Origin: Actinomycetota bacterium
Lineage (GTDB): Bacteria > Actinomycetota > Actinomycetes > Actinomycetales > Microbacteriaceae
Assembly (NCBI GenBank): GCA_009704705.1
Contig: WLDR01000032.1
Span: forward strand, 1 to 12,186
Direction of reading: 5' to 3'
DNA: 12,186 nt
In this document: positions 1-7,561 of the stretch, piece by piece
Layout: every line of letters begins with the position of its first letter
How positions within the stretch are numbered: the first letter of the stretch is position 1
The notes under the pieces: model-generated
What the model saw: the letters and a program-made list of their open reading frames with translations, nothing else
The model's database searches: none
Told to the model about the DNA's origin: nothing
Program-made: the position numbers and the translations under genes

Positions 1-201
1 CTCTGGGTGGATGTTCGACTCCGAGATTCCCACGAAAAGGGCCCCCACGCCCAGAGGCACCATGGCGTCGGGGATGCCCGCCACCCATGCAATGAGTGGC
101 AGCACTGTCGCGACTCCTGCAGTGCGGAGAGAGCGGATAATCTGCAAGTTCTCGCGCTCGACGCGCACGATTTTTCGTGCCAGAGTCGCGCCGAATGTCA
201 T
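1..201 (-). CDS. FUSC-like integral membrane protein, N-terminal part (runs off left edge)
   Basis: Read from an ATG at 201 on the minus strand, 67 codons stay open to the window edge. A basic, amphipathic start (residues 1-25, including ARKIVRVER) is followed by two hydrophobic stretches (about 28-42 and 48-59) joined by a short AGIPDAMVP turn, with GALFVGISE closing the second. This layout, including the phrase just after the second helix, resembles the N-terminus of actinobacterial FUSC-family (fusaric acid resistance/aromatic acid exporter-like) proteins; the substrate is unknown. A weak AGG lies 9 nt upstream of the start. It is divergent from the DCC-family gene. Only about a tenth to a fifth of a typical FUSC protein is visible, so the family call is tentative; that the frame is coding is more secure than the name. 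Confidence 0.55.
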   Translation of the reverse strand, partial: MTFGATLARKIVRVERENLQIIRSLRTAGVATVLPLIAWVAGIPDAMVPLGVGALFVGISESNIHPE

Positions 202-294
202 TGACCAAGCCTATTTGTCAGGCTCAATAACTGCGTAGGCCCGAATGATTGCGGGCTGACCACTGATGGTGATTGCTGCATGTCAATGAGTTGT

Positions 295-299
295 GGGAG
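295..299 (+). promoter_or_regulatory. Ribosome binding site that favours a TTG start for the DCC gene
   Basis: GGGAG ends 8 nt before the TTG at 308 but 20 nt before the first in-frame ATG at 320. The spacing suits the TTG, so the TTG start is preferred. Confidence 0.5.
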
Positions 300-307
300 C
301 AGCGTGA

Positions 308-703
308 TTGACTGGGCTCATGCGCAACGCGACTAACCCAGCCACACTGATTTTTGATGGCGACTGTGGTTTTTGCACGAGCGCGGCTCGGCACTTCGAA
401 AAGCGTTCGTTTGTGCCCCTCACGATTACGCCGTGGCAACGAACGAACCTCGAGAAGGTTGGGCTGACTGACGCGCAGGCGCGCGAGCAGGTGTATTTGT
501 TTCGGGATGGCGAACTCTTTGGCGGACACGAGTGTTTCGCCGAGCTCATGCGCATTCAGGGTGACCCATTTCACCGGCTGGTCGCGCGAACGATGCGAGC
601 TCCGGGAATCCGTGTGCTCAGCGCGGCCGGCTATCGCTTTGTTGCGAGAAACCGACACCGACTTCCCGGCGGAACACCCGCGTGCGAAATGCCGACGGAG
701 TAG
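308..703 (+). CDS. DCC-family (DUF393) thiol-disulfide oxidoreductase-like protein
   Basis: The 131-residue product begins, after a short lead, with the family hallmark FDGDCGFC (residues 16-23 from the TTG start): the D-x-D-C-x-x-C motif for which DCC/DUF393 proteins are named. C20 and C23 form the presumed redox pair of a thioredoxin-like fold. Further along are the family-like stretches VYLFRDGELFGGHECFAELMR and a C-terminal PGIRVLSAAGYRFVARNRHRLPGG, which matches the usual Y-x-x-[VI]-A-x-N-R-x-R ending. Length is normal for the family. No signal peptide is visible, so it is probably cytoplasmic. The physiological partner is unknown for the family. The start is either TTG 308 (better Shine-Dalgarno spacing) or ATG 320. 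It is followed 34 nt later by a DUF2834 gene on the same strand; the two may be co-transcribed. Family assignment is firm, function is not. Confidence 0.88.
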   Translation: MTGLMRNATNPATLIFDGDCGFCTSAARHFEKRSFVPLTITPWQRTNLEKVGLTDAQAREQVYLFRDGELFGGHECFAELMRIQGDPFHRLVARTMRAPGIRVLSAAGYRFVARNRHRLPGGTPACEMPTE

Positions 704-737
704 TAGAAAAGCGAGAATTCGCTCGTAGGCTTCGAGC

Positions 738-1070
738 ATGCGCAAAACTCCGACTTTTTGGGTCTACCTGTCACTCTCGATCATCGGGCTCATCACGGCG
801 TGGATTCTCAATGGCCTCGCGGTTGTTCGCGGCGAGAGCTACACAGATGCGTGGTTCGGAACCGCCGTGGACTGGGTGCTCTCAACCGACCTGCTCATCG
901 TTGCGGTCGCCTCGGTTGTGTTCATGATTGTCGAAGCGCGACGCCTCGGAATGAAACGTGTGTGGCTGTACATCGTGTTGTCGGGCGTGACTGCCATGGC
1001 GTTCACGTTCCCTCTCTTTCTGGCACTGCGCGAAAGTCGCATGGCCGAGATGGCGCGCAAAGATCGATAA
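738..1070 (+). CDS. Small three-helix membrane protein, DUF2834 family
   Basis: The 110-residue product has three hydrophobic segments: about 8-29 (starting WVYLSLSIIGLITAW), 50-67 (LLIVAVASVVFMIVEARR) and 75-98 (VWLYIVLSGVTAMAFTFPLFL). The tail is short and basic. This length and helix pattern, with a D-L-L-I-V start of helix 2, an E-x-x-R-L-G-[MI]-K-R-x-W linker and a P-L-F-L-x-x-R-E end, fit the DUF2834 family of unknown function. The ATG at 738 has only a weak AGG about 10 nt upstream. It lies between the DCC gene and rmuC on the same strand with short gaps (34 and 52 nt). Nothing ties it to the xylose genes. It acts in the cytoplasmic membrane; no catalytic residues can be pointed out. 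Confidence 0.75.
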   Translation: MRKTPTFWVYLSLSIIGLITAWILNGLAVVRGESYTDAWFGTAVDWVLSTDLLIVAVASVVFMIVEARRLGMKRVWLYIVLSGVTAMAFTFPLFLALRESRMAEMARKDR

Positions 1071-1122
1071 CGTCAGACCCCCTGATTAGAGTGAACGTTC
1101 AGACGAAAAGTGGGGTTTCGAG

Positions 1123-2388
1123 ATGGATTTAGCGATTGTCTTTGGTGCGGTGAACATCGCGTTGCTCGTGGTGATTGTCGTATTGGTCGTTCGACGCCGT
1201 GGCGCAACTGCCGGCTCGCTTGACCTCGACCGTCCACTTGCTGCTGTGCGTGATGAACTTGCTCGCGCGATTCTCAACTCGCAGTCGCAGGTTGATGCGA
1301 AATTCGAATCGTTTCGAACGTCTCTCGAAGCAACGGCCGCAGCTCAACGCCAAGAAGCGACAGCGGGTCGTCAAGAACTGCAACAGACTCTGGTCTCGAG
1401 CCTTGATCGCTTGCAGAAGGGCAACGAAGACAAGCTCGAACAGATGCGCGTGACCGTCGACGAGAAACTGCAGGGCACGCTCGAGAAGCGACTCGGCGAA
1501 TCCTTCGCTCTGGTCAGTGAGCGCCTCGAGTCGGTTCAACGCGGACTCGGCGAAATGCAAAACCTGGCTAACGGCGTCGGCGACCTCAAGCGCGTTCTCA
1601 CAAATGTCAAGAACCGCGGCGGATGGGGCGAAGTGCAGCTGAGTCGCCAGCTTGAAGACATGCTCACTCCCGACCAATTCGAGTCGAACGTCAAGGTCAA
1701 GGCCGGTTCAAATGATGCCGTCGAGTTCGCGGTGAAGTTGCCCGGCAGGCACGACGACGAAATCGTGTACTTGCCGATTGACTCCAAGTTTCCGCAAGAA
1801 GATTACGAGCGTTTGCTCGCGGCGCAAGAACTTGCCGACCCCATTGCCGTCGAGGTAGCGGCGAAGAACATCGAAAAGGCAATCAAGATTCAGGCGAAGT
1901 CGATTCGCGACAAGTACATCGACGTGCCGCGAACGACAGATTTCGCAATCATGTACCTGCCCACCGAAGGGCTCTTCGCCGAGGTCATCCGTCGGCCCGG
2001 TCTGGCCAACGAACTGCAAAACACGTTCCGTGTTCAGGTCACTGGCCCGACCACCCTCATGTCGCTGCTCAACAGCCTGCAGATGGGATTCAAGACGCTC
2101 GCGATCGAGAAGAGCACCTCGGACGTCTGGAAAATCTTGAGTGCTGCAAAGCAGGAGTTCCACAAGTACGGCGAAGTCTGGGACAAACTCGCGAAACAGC
2201 TGAACACGGCTCAGAAGACCGTCGAGGATGCGGGTCGCCGCACGCGCGCCGTCGAGCGCACGCTACGCAACGTCGAGTCATCGGCGGGCATCGAGACGAG
2301 CGCCGAAATCGCGGCGATTGAAGCCATGTCTGACGAAATCGCCTTCGAAGATGACGTCGAAGCGGCGGATGCGGAGTCGACGAACTAG
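1123..2388 (+). CDS. rmuC: RmuC family DNA recombination protein
   Basis: 421 residues with the RmuC layout. There is an N-terminal membrane anchor (about 2-23, mostly Val/Leu/Ile, followed by RRR), a long charged coiled-coil-like region rich in Gln/Glu/Arg (about 40-150), and the conserved RmuC (DUF195) domain (about 155-385). Family hallmarks are NRGGWGEVQL (164-173), YLPIDSKFP (216-224; the I-D-S/A-K element is suggestive of a nuclease-like active site), YLPTEGLFAEV (278-288) and TGPTTLMSLLNSLQMGF (308-323). The C-terminal 35 residues are acidic and poorly conserved. RmuC proteins limit inversion at short repeats; the biochemical activity is not established. The start ATG at 1123 is supported by the position of the anchor, although the upstream TGGGG is a weak binding site. 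It converges on the oxidoreductase gene with a 27-nt gap. Length is normal. Confidence 0.93.
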   Translation: MDLAIVFGAVNIALLVVIVVLVVRRRGATAGSLDLDRPLAAVRDELARAILNSQSQVDAKFESFRTSLEATAAAQRQEATAGRQELQQTLVSSLDRLQKGNEDKLEQMRVTVDEKLQGTLEKRLGESFALVSERLESVQRGLGEMQNLANGVGDLKRVLTNVKNRGGWGEVQLSRQLEDMLTPDQFESNVKVKAGSNDAVEFAVKLPGRHDDEIVYLPIDSKFPQEDYERLLAAQELADPIAVEVAAKNIEKAIKIQAKSIRDKYIDVPRTTDFAIMYLPTEGLFAEVIRRPGLANELQNTFRVQVTGPTTLMSLLNSLQMGFKTLAIEKSTSDVWKILSAAKQEFHKYGEVWDKLAKQLNTAQKTVEDAGRRTRAVERTLRNVESSAGIETSAEIAAIEAMSDEIAFEDDVEAADAESTN

Positions 2389-2415
2389 GTCGCCAAAGCG
2401 AGGGTGACCCGGAGT

Positions 2416-3462
2416 TTAGCCCCGGGCTTCGCCGTCGAGAAAGGCACCGATTTGGTGGCGCGCCTGCTCGAGGAGTCCGATGTCGTTCGCGACCTCGGCG
2501 AGCGGGCGAGCGGGCGAATCGAGAATTCCCTGATCGACAAAGGACGCCAGCGCGGTTGCCTGGTAGCCGAGTCCTTCGTGCTCACGAATTCCGGATTCGT
2601 CGTTCCATCTAGCAACCGGCTTCGGGTTGAAGTCGGGGCCATAGAGAGTGAGTCCCGTTGGCGTGAAGAACGGAGTGTCAACGGTGATCATTCCATTCAC
2701 GCCCGAAATCGAGGCGGCGGTTGGCGTGTAGGTGGCGAGACTCACCGTGGCGACGGCACGGGCACCGTTGGAGTAAGAGAAGAACGTTGTGGTGGTTTCA
2801 TCCACACCTGTGAGTGTCAGCTTTCCTGTTGTGGTGATGCTCGTCGCATTGCCCAACACGAGTGAGGAGAACGCGAAGTTGTAGATTCCCAAGTCGAGCA
2901 GACCTCCGCCACTCACCGACGACATGCAACGTGGCACACCGCGCAAGTCCTGACCAAAGTCGGAAACAACGAGCGAGAGTTCGCCCAGGATGCCCTCGCT
3001 CAGCACCTGGCGAATGACATCGGTTTGCGGAAGGTAACGCGTCCACATTGCTTCCATCGCGAGCACGCCGGCTGCCTTCGCGGCAGCTTCAATCGTCTCA
3101 ACGTCGGCGCGATTGAGAGCACACGGCTTCTCAATCAGCACGTGTTTTCCGGCGGCAATGGCCAGAAGCGCGTGTTCCTTGTGAAACTCGTGCGTCGTAG
3201 CGACATACACGACGTCGACGTCGGGGTGCGTCACAAGTGCGTCGTACGAGTCGAGCACGATCTCGATGTTGCGAGGGGTTGCAAATGCTTCACCGCGCCC
3301 AGGAGTCTTCGACGCCACAGCGACAATGCGTTGGGTCGTGTAATTGTGAACTGCGTCTGCAAAGCTCGCGGCAATACCGCCGGGGCCGATGATGCCCCAG
3401 CGAAGCGGGGAAACACTTGCCGGGTCAATGATTCGAGGGGAGGGAAGCGATGTGGGGAGCAT
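2416..3462 (-). CDS. Gfo/Idh/MocA oxidoreductase, dihydrodiol/D-xylose dehydrogenase type
   Basis: 348 residues. The N-terminal Rossmann fold starts after a short extension: GIIGPGGIA (23-31) is the dinucleotide-binding loop. DVDVVYVATTHEFHKEHA (81-98) and GKHVLIEKPCALN (105-117) follow; EKP holds the family's catalytic Lys112. The C-terminal half carries MEAMWTRYLP (136-145) and GGGLLDLGIYN (185-195). The combination E-A-x-W-T-R-[FY]-x-P is typical of the trans-dihydrodiol dehydrogenase/NADP-dependent D-xylose 1-dehydrogenase branch. The likely reaction is oxidation of a pyranose at C1, with xylose the obvious candidate from context, but the substrate is inferred. It sits 39 nt downstream of the xylR-like gene on the same strand, so the two are probably one transcript. 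The start has no clear Shine-Dalgarno sequence, so residues 1-20 are uncertain. No lactonase or dehydratase for a complete oxidative xylose route is in the window. Confidence 0.85.
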   Translation of the reverse strand: MLPTSLPSPRIIDPASVSPLRWGIIGPGGIAASFADAVHNYTTQRIVAVASKTPGRGEAFATPRNIEIVLDSYDALVTHPDVDVVYVATTHEFHKEHALLAIAAGKHVLIEKPCALNRADVETIEAAAKAAGVLAMEAMWTRYLPQTDVIRQVLSEGILGELSLVVSDFGQDLRGVPRCMSSVSGGGLLDLGIYNFAFSSLVLGNATSITTTGKLTLTGVDETTTTFFSYSNGARAVATVSLATYTPTAASISGVNGMITVDTPFFTPTGLTLYGPDFNPKPVARWNDESGIREHEGLGYQATALASFVDQGILDSPARPLAEVANDIGLLEQARHQIGAFLDGEARG

Positions 3463-3501
3463 GACGCCGGCTTTCTTGATTGGTTAGGGATGCGGGGAAG
3501 G

Positions 3502-4713
3502 TTATGCGTTAAAGATCTGCGTGCTCGCGGGTTTCTCGACGAGTTCAGCGAAAGCGAGTCCGGCAGCTCCGATCATGAGCAGATTAGGCCCGAGCTCGCC
3601 CGGGCGCACAATAAGTCGGTCTTGAGGCGCGTTGAGTGTGCCCCACCTAAACCGACTCAACAGACGATCGGGGTCATACCCGTAGAGCACTGCAAGGTAA
3701 CCGGCAACGACAACAACTTCGGGGTTGAACACGTTGACGACGTTGCCGAGGGCGACGGCCAGGGCGTCCAATTGGGACTCAAGAATCTTCTTGACTCGAC
3801 CCGAGATGGGTTGCTTCAGTCGCTCGATGAGCTCGTCTTCATCGGCATTCTGGAGGTCGAGAGCCGCGAGCAGCTCATCGCGGCTGACGAGGGCTTCGAG
3901 CGTGCCTTGGAGACCCGAGTAGTCATCGCGAGGCGAATCGGAGATGCGCATGTGGCCGATTTCACCCGCGTATCCGGCTGACCCGCGAATCAGGGCACCG
4001 TTGTGAATCACTCCGCCACCGATGCCGCCCGTACCACCGAAGATGTAGACGACTTCGCTGAAGCTGCGTCCTGCGCCATGATCCAGCTCGGCAATCGAAC
4101 CCAGCCCCGCGTCGTTATCGATTGACACGGGAAGACCCGTCTTCTGGTTCAGCATCGATGCGAAAGGAACCTCGACCCAGTTGAGATGCGGAGCAAGTCG
4201 AACCACGCCGTCACCCACACGAACCTGGCCGGGCACGGCGACACCGATTCCTGCAACGCGAATGTGCTTTCCGGCCTCGCGGCGCATAGCCGCAATGGCG
4301 TTTCCGGCAACTTCAACCGCTTCGATTGGGTCGGGCACGGATGACGTCGTGATGCGCTCTTTTCGAATCACCTGACCAGACAGTGTCACCATGCCCACAG
4401 TTGTCGCGTCCGCCTCGGGGTTTACTGCGAATACGACGACGTCTTCGGAGAGGGCAACCATGCGCGACGGGCGACCGACGCCGGTTCGGTCAGACGTGTC
4501 AGATTCCGTAATCAACCCGAGATCTTCGAGCTCGGTCACCAAGTCAGAGATGGTCGATCGGTTGAGGCCCGTGCGTTGTGCAAGGGCTGACCGAGACATC
4601 GTGCCGAACTTTTGTAGAAGGCGGAGCACGGCGGACAAATTGTGCTGGCGAATGACGTCGCGGTTACTGCCAACCGTCGAAGGCTGCGACGTGTTTTCGC
4701 GGGTTCTGTTCAC
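3502..4713 (-). CDS. xylR: ROK-family transcriptional repressor of the xylose genes (XylR-like)
   Basis: 403 residues from the GTG at 4713. An N-terminal winged helix-turn-helix (about 20-88: GTMSRSALAQRTGL, then NRSTISDLVTELEDLGLI, wing GRPSRMVAL) is followed by a ROK sugar-kinase-like domain. ROK features are GIGVAVPGQV (155-164), IDNDAGLGS (198-206), IFGGTGGIGGGVI (224-236) and GSAGYAGEIGHM (244-255). The kinase phosphate loop is degenerate, as expected for a regulator. Unusually, the CxCGxxGC zinc motif that normally follows GH is gone: residues 256-273 contain no cysteine although G-x-L-E-A is kept. An ATG at 4746 is in frame, but the GTG has AGGAGG 8 nt upstream and the ATG has none, so the shorter form is chosen. 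Divergence from xylA and co-transcription with a sugar dehydrogenase support xylose as inducer. The repressor role is inferred from family and position. Confidence 0.88.
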   Translation of the reverse strand: MNRTRENTSQPSTVGSNRDVIRQHNLSAVLRLLQKFGTMSRSALAQRTGLNRSTISDLVTELEDLGLITESDTSDRTGVGRPSRMVALSEDVVVFAVNPEADATTVGMVTLSGQVIRKERITTSSVPDPIEAVEVAGNAIAAMRREAGKHIRVAGIGVAVPGQVRVGDGVVRLAPHLNWVEVPFASMLNQKTGLPVSIDNDAGLGSIAELDHGAGRSFSEVVYIFGGTGGIGGGVIHNGALIRGSAGYAGEIGHMRISDSPRDDYSGLQGTLEALVSRDELLAALDLQNADEDELIERLKQPISGRVKKILESQLDALAVALGNVVNVFNPEVVVVAGYLAVLYGYDPDRLLSRFRWGTLNAPQDRLIVRPGELGPNLLMIGAAGLAFAELVEKPASTQIFNA

Positions 4714-4721
4714 GTTCCAAG

Positions 4722-4727
4722 CCTCCT
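4722..4727 (-). promoter_or_regulatory. Strong ribosome binding site fixing the GTG start of xylR
   Basis: On the minus strand AGGAGG lies exactly 8 nt before the GTG at 4713. It falls inside the frame of the longer alternative that starts at 4746, which argues for initiation at the GTG. Confidence 0.75.
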
Positions 4728-4786
4728 CTCGTCCTAGCCCATTCAATTTACTTGCGAAGCCGCCTCACGTTCGACGAAGATCTGCC

Positions 4787-4814
4787 TCGACCACAGTCTA
4801 TTTTTTGTTATTGT
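4787..4814 (+). promoter_or_regulatory. Candidate xylA promoter
   Basis: TCGACC (4787-4792) as a -35 element and TATTGT (4809-4814) as a -10 element are 16 nt apart in the AT-rich part of the xylR-xylA gap. Transcription would start near 4821, right at the edge of the palindrome at 4822-4838, an arrangement suited to repression. Both hexamers deviate from consensus, so this is only a candidate. Confidence 0.3.
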
Positions 4815-4821
4815 TCCCTCA

Positions 4822-4838
4822 GTCAACAAATTTTTGAC
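4822..4838. promoter_or_regulatory. 17-bp near-perfect palindrome, candidate XylR operator
   Basis: GTCAACAAATTTTTGAC pairs at 7 of 8 symmetric positions around a central A (outer arms GTCAA/TTGAC are perfect). It is AT-rich in the middle, as ROK operators usually are, and lies between the divergent xylR and xylA genes, 27 nt upstream of the xylA start. Read on the minus strand, it also offers TTGACT as a possible -35 for xylR. Binding by the ROK protein is inferred from position and symmetry. Confidence 0.6.
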
Positions 4839-4865
4839 GACTTCCCTTCGGCGAAAAAAGGACTC

Positions 4866-6059
4866 ATGTCTGCACTCACACCGTCACGCGACGACAAATT
4901 CTCTTTCGGTCTCTGGACCATTGGCTGGACAGCACAAGACCCATTCGGCTCATCCACTCGTAAAGACCTCGACGTTGTTGAGGCAGTCGAAAAGCTTGCT
5001 GAGATCGGCGCCTATGGAATGACCTTCCATGATGACGACCTCTTTGCGTTCGGAAGCACCGACGCAGAACGTCAGAAGCAGATTGATCGCCTCAAGCAGG
5101 CGCTCGCCGACACGGGCCTCATCATCCCCATGATGACCACGAACCTGTTCAGCCACCCGGTATTCAAAGACGGCGCAATGACCAGCAACGACCGCGGTGT
5201 TCGCCGCTTCGCTCTGCGCAAGGCGCTTCGCAACCTCGACCTCGCAGCCGAGATGGGCGCCAAGACCTTCGTGATGTGGGGTGGCCGTGAAGGCGCCGAA
5301 TACGACGTAGCCAAGGATGTTCAGGGCGCACTCCAGCGTTACCGCGAGGGCGTCAACCTCATGACGCAATACGTGCTCGACAAGGGCTACGACATTCGTT
5401 TCGCGATTGAACCAAAGCCAAACGAGCCCCGCGGAGACATCCTGTTGCCGACAATCGGTCACGCGATGGCGTTCATCAACACGCTCGAGCACCCCGACAT
5501 GGTTGGACTCAACCCCGAGACGGGTCACGAGCAGATGGCCGGACTCAACTTCACTGCCGGCATCGCCCAGGCCCTCGAGCACGGCAAGCTCTTCCACATC
5601 GACCTCAACGGTCAGCGTGGAATCAAGTACGACCAAGACCTCGTGTTTGGTCATGGCGACCTCGTGAACGCATTCTCGGTCGTCGACCTGATCGAGTTCG
5701 GTGGTCCGAAGGGCGGCCGCGCTTACGATGGCCCGCGCCACTTCGACTACAAGCCGAGCCGCACCGAGGACTACGACGGCGTGTGGGAGTCCGCTCGCGC
5801 GAACATCCGCATGTACCTGCTGCTCAAGGAGCGCGCTCGCGCATTCCGCAACGATCCCGAGGTGCAAGAAGCGCTCAAGGCATCACGCGTTGCCGAAATC
5901 AACCAGTCCACGTTGGGCAAGGGCGAGACCTACCAAGATCTGCTCGCAGACAAGTCGGCTTACGAGAACTTCGATGCCGACTCGTACTTCAACGGTCGTG
6001 GCTTCGGCTTCGTTCGCCTGAACCAGCTCGCCATGGAGCACCTCATGGGAGCCCGCTAA
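4866..6059 (+). CDS. xylA: Xylose isomerase, class I (short form)
   Basis: 397 residues. It converts D-xylose to D-xylulose in the cytoplasm, using two divalent metals. All catalytic and metal residues known from the Streptomyces enzymes are present, shifted by one: W17, H55 and D58 in TFHDDDL, F95, W138, E182 and K184 in EPKPNEPRGD, E218 and H221 in NPETGHEQMAG, D246, D256 and D258 in HIDLNGQRGIKYDQD, and D288. Length matches the short actinobacterial group and not the ~440-residue group II enzymes. The start at 4866 matches the family N-terminus (FSFGLWTIGW from residue 12) and has AAGGA just upstream; an upstream in-frame ATG at 4752 would add 38 non-homologous residues and run through the operator. 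It is divergent from xylR and separated by 3 nt from xylB, so it heads an operon with xylB. Confidence 0.97.
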   Translation: MSALTPSRDDKFSFGLWTIGWTAQDPFGSSTRKDLDVVEAVEKLAEIGAYGMTFHDDDLFAFGSTDAERQKQIDRLKQALADTGLIIPMMTTNLFSHPVFKDGAMTSNDRGVRRFALRKALRNLDLAAEMGAKTFVMWGGREGAEYDVAKDVQGALQRYREGVNLMTQYVLDKGYDIRFAIEPKPNEPRGDILLPTIGHAMAFINTLEHPDMVGLNPETGHEQMAGLNFTAGIAQALEHGKLFHIDLNGQRGIKYDQDLVFGHGDLVNAFSVVDLIEFGGPKGGRAYDGPRHFDYKPSRTEDYDGVWESARANIRMYLLLKERARAFRNDPEVQEALKASRVAEINQSTLGKGETYQDLLADKSAYENFDADSYFNGRGFGFVRLNQLAMEHLMGAR

Positions 6060-6062
6060 CCT

Positions 6063-7481
6063 ATGTCGCTGGTCGCGGGTGTTGATTCGTCAACGCAAAG
6101 TTGCAAAGTTGTCATCCGCGACCTCGACTCCGGTCACGTAGTTCGGCAGGGGAGCTCGAAGCACCCCGACGGAACCGAAGTCGACCCCAAGTTCTGGTGG
6201 GATGCCCTCCAGGCCGCAATCGCTGACGCAGGGGGTCTCGCCGACGTGTCGGCCATTTCTATTGGCGGTCAACAGCACGGCATGGTCGTGCTTGATGCCG
6301 ATGGCCACGTCATTCGCCCGGCACTGTTGTGGAATGACACTCGGAGTTCCGGCGAGGCTGAAGAAATCGTTGGACACTTTGGAGCCAGTGAAATCGCGAA
6401 GATGACCGGGTCACTTCCCGTGGCCTCATTCACATCGACCAAGCTTCGCTGGCTTCTGAACAACGAGCCAGAAAATGCCGCTCGAGTTGCCGCCGTGGTC
6501 TTGCCGCACGACTGGCTGAGTTGGCGGTTGGCCGGGTTTGGCCCCGCTGACGAATCTGAACTTGGACCCGATTTAACCGCGTTAGCCACCGACCGATCCG
6601 ACGCAAGCGGAACCGGCTATTTCAACTCGGTGTCAAACGAATACTTGCCCGACGTTCTCTCCTTCGTTCTCGGGCACGTGCCGCAATTGCCGCGCATTGT
6701 GATGCCAGGCGAGGTTGCGTTTACTACGTCGGCGGGGCTGCTCATTGCGTGTGGCGCGGGCGACAATGCCGCCGCGGCTCTCGGGGTTGGTGCATCCGCA
6801 GGCGATGTCGTGGTCTCGCTCGGCACTAGCGGAACTGTTTTTGCCGTCTCGGCGACGCCAACGACCGACCCGACGGGCACGATTGCGGGCTTTGCGAGTG
6901 CAACTGGTGATTCCCTGCCATTGGTGTGCACGCTCAACGCGGCTCGCGTTCTCGATTCGTTCTGCCGTTTGTTCGACGTGACTCACGACGAGCTCGGAGA
7001 GCTCGCATTGCGCGCACCATCTGGCGCCGAGGGTGTCGTGCTCGTTCCTTTCTTTGAAGGCGAGCGCACTCCGAACCTGCCCAACGCCACCGCCCAGCTT
7101 CACGGTCTTCGCTTGTCAAACAACACGCAGCCAAACATCGCGCGTGCGGCAATTGAGGGGATGCTCTGCGGACTCAAGGGTGGGCTCGACGCGTTGCTCG
7201 ACGCCGGCGTTGCGTGCTCGCGCGTCTTTCTCGTCGGTGGCGCAGCCAACAACGTTGCCGTTCAGAAGATTGCCGGCGAGGTGTTTGGCGTTCCGGTTGT
7301 TGTTCCAGAGCCCGGTGAATACGTGGCACAGGGAGCGTCTGCTCAAGCCGCAGAGGTTGTTCTGGGTCACTTGCCAAACTGGCCTCGCGATGTCAGCGCA
7401 ACCATCGACACCCCGGGCGTGGCCCAGATTTTGGCGAACTATGCCCGGGCGTTGAACGCACTCGCCGCCGCTCAAGCCTGA
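6063..7481 (+). CDS. xylB: Xylulokinase (FGGY family)
   Basis: 472 residues. It phosphorylates D-xylulose to xylulose 5-phosphate with ATP, the second step after XylA. FGGY features in order: GVDSSTQSCK (6-15, N-terminal phosphate-binding loop), ISIGGQQHGMV (65-75, sugar contact of xylulokinases), LLWNDTRS (88-95), LPHDWLSWRL (147-156), GAGDNAAAALG (231-241, with Asp234 as the likely catalytic base), VVSLGTSGTVF (250-260, ATP-binding), an EGMLCGLKGGLDAL helix and FLVGGAANNVAVQKI, then EYVAQGASAQAA near the end. Length is normal (about 460-500). The ATG is 3 nt after the xylA stop, with GGGAG inside the xylA tail 11 nt upstream, implying coupled translation. The specific call over other FGGY kinases rests on the QQHGMV motif and the adjacent xylA. 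Confidence 0.95.
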   Translation: MSLVAGVDSSTQSCKVVIRDLDSGHVVRQGSSKHPDGTEVDPKFWWDALQAAIADAGGLADVSAISIGGQQHGMVVLDADGHVIRPALLWNDTRSSGEAEEIVGHFGASEIAKMTGSLPVASFTSTKLRWLLNNEPENAARVAAVVLPHDWLSWRLAGFGPADESELGPDLTALATDRSDASGTGYFNSVSNEYLPDVLSFVLGHVPQLPRIVMPGEVAFTTSAGLLIACGAGDNAAAALGVGASAGDVVVSLGTSGTVFAVSATPTTDPTGTIAGFASATGDSLPLVCTLNAARVLDSFCRLFDVTHDELGELALRAPSGAEGVVLVPFFEGERTPNLPNATAQLHGLRLSNNTQPNIARAAIEGMLCGLKGGLDALLDAGVACSRVFLVGGAANNVAVQKIAGEVFGVPVVVPEPGEYVAQGASAQAAEVVLGHLPNWPRDVSATIDTPGVAQILANYARALNALAAAQA

Positions 7482-7498
7482 TTCCCTGGGAAATCGGG
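7477..7498 (+). other. Weak hairpin over the xylB stop codon
   Basis: CCTGATT pairs with AATCGGG (one G-U pair) across an 8-nt loop CCCTGGGA, which could add three more G-C pairs with a bulge. No T-run follows, so it is not a standard intrinsic terminator. It could protect the 3' end of an xylAB message or slow read-through into the xylF leader. Confidence 0.3.
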
Positions 7499-7561
7499 CG
7501 ACGGAATCCACTGTTTTGATCGAATATCGGGGGATTACCCTCTCCCCATTTGGTGTTTCAG

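Noticed and set aside
1092..1101. Palindrome TGAACGTTCA just upstream of rmuC, considered as a LexA (SOS) box.
   Set aside because: Gram-positive SOS boxes need GAAC and GTTC separated by four bases; here they overlap directly, so spacing is wrong.
2408..2426. CCCGG/CCGGG inverted repeat between rmuC and the oxidoreductase as a bidirectional terminator.
   Set aside because: Only five pairs with a 9-nt loop, overlapping the oxidoreductase stop codon and lacking T-runs on either strand.
3025..3981. 318-codon plus-strand frame across the oxidoreductase and xylR genes.
   Set aside because: It spans two well-supported minus-strand genes and the gap between them, and its translation has low-complexity, non-family character.
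4752..4865. In-frame N-terminal extension of xylA from an upstream ATG (38 codons).
   Set aside because: It has no ribosome binding site, no resemblance to the xylose isomerase N-terminus, and would run through the candidate promoter and operator.
4950..5867. 305-codon open frame on the minus strand inside xylA.
   Set aside because: It is an antisense shadow of a complete, motif-perfect xylA; its translation shows no recognisable domain.
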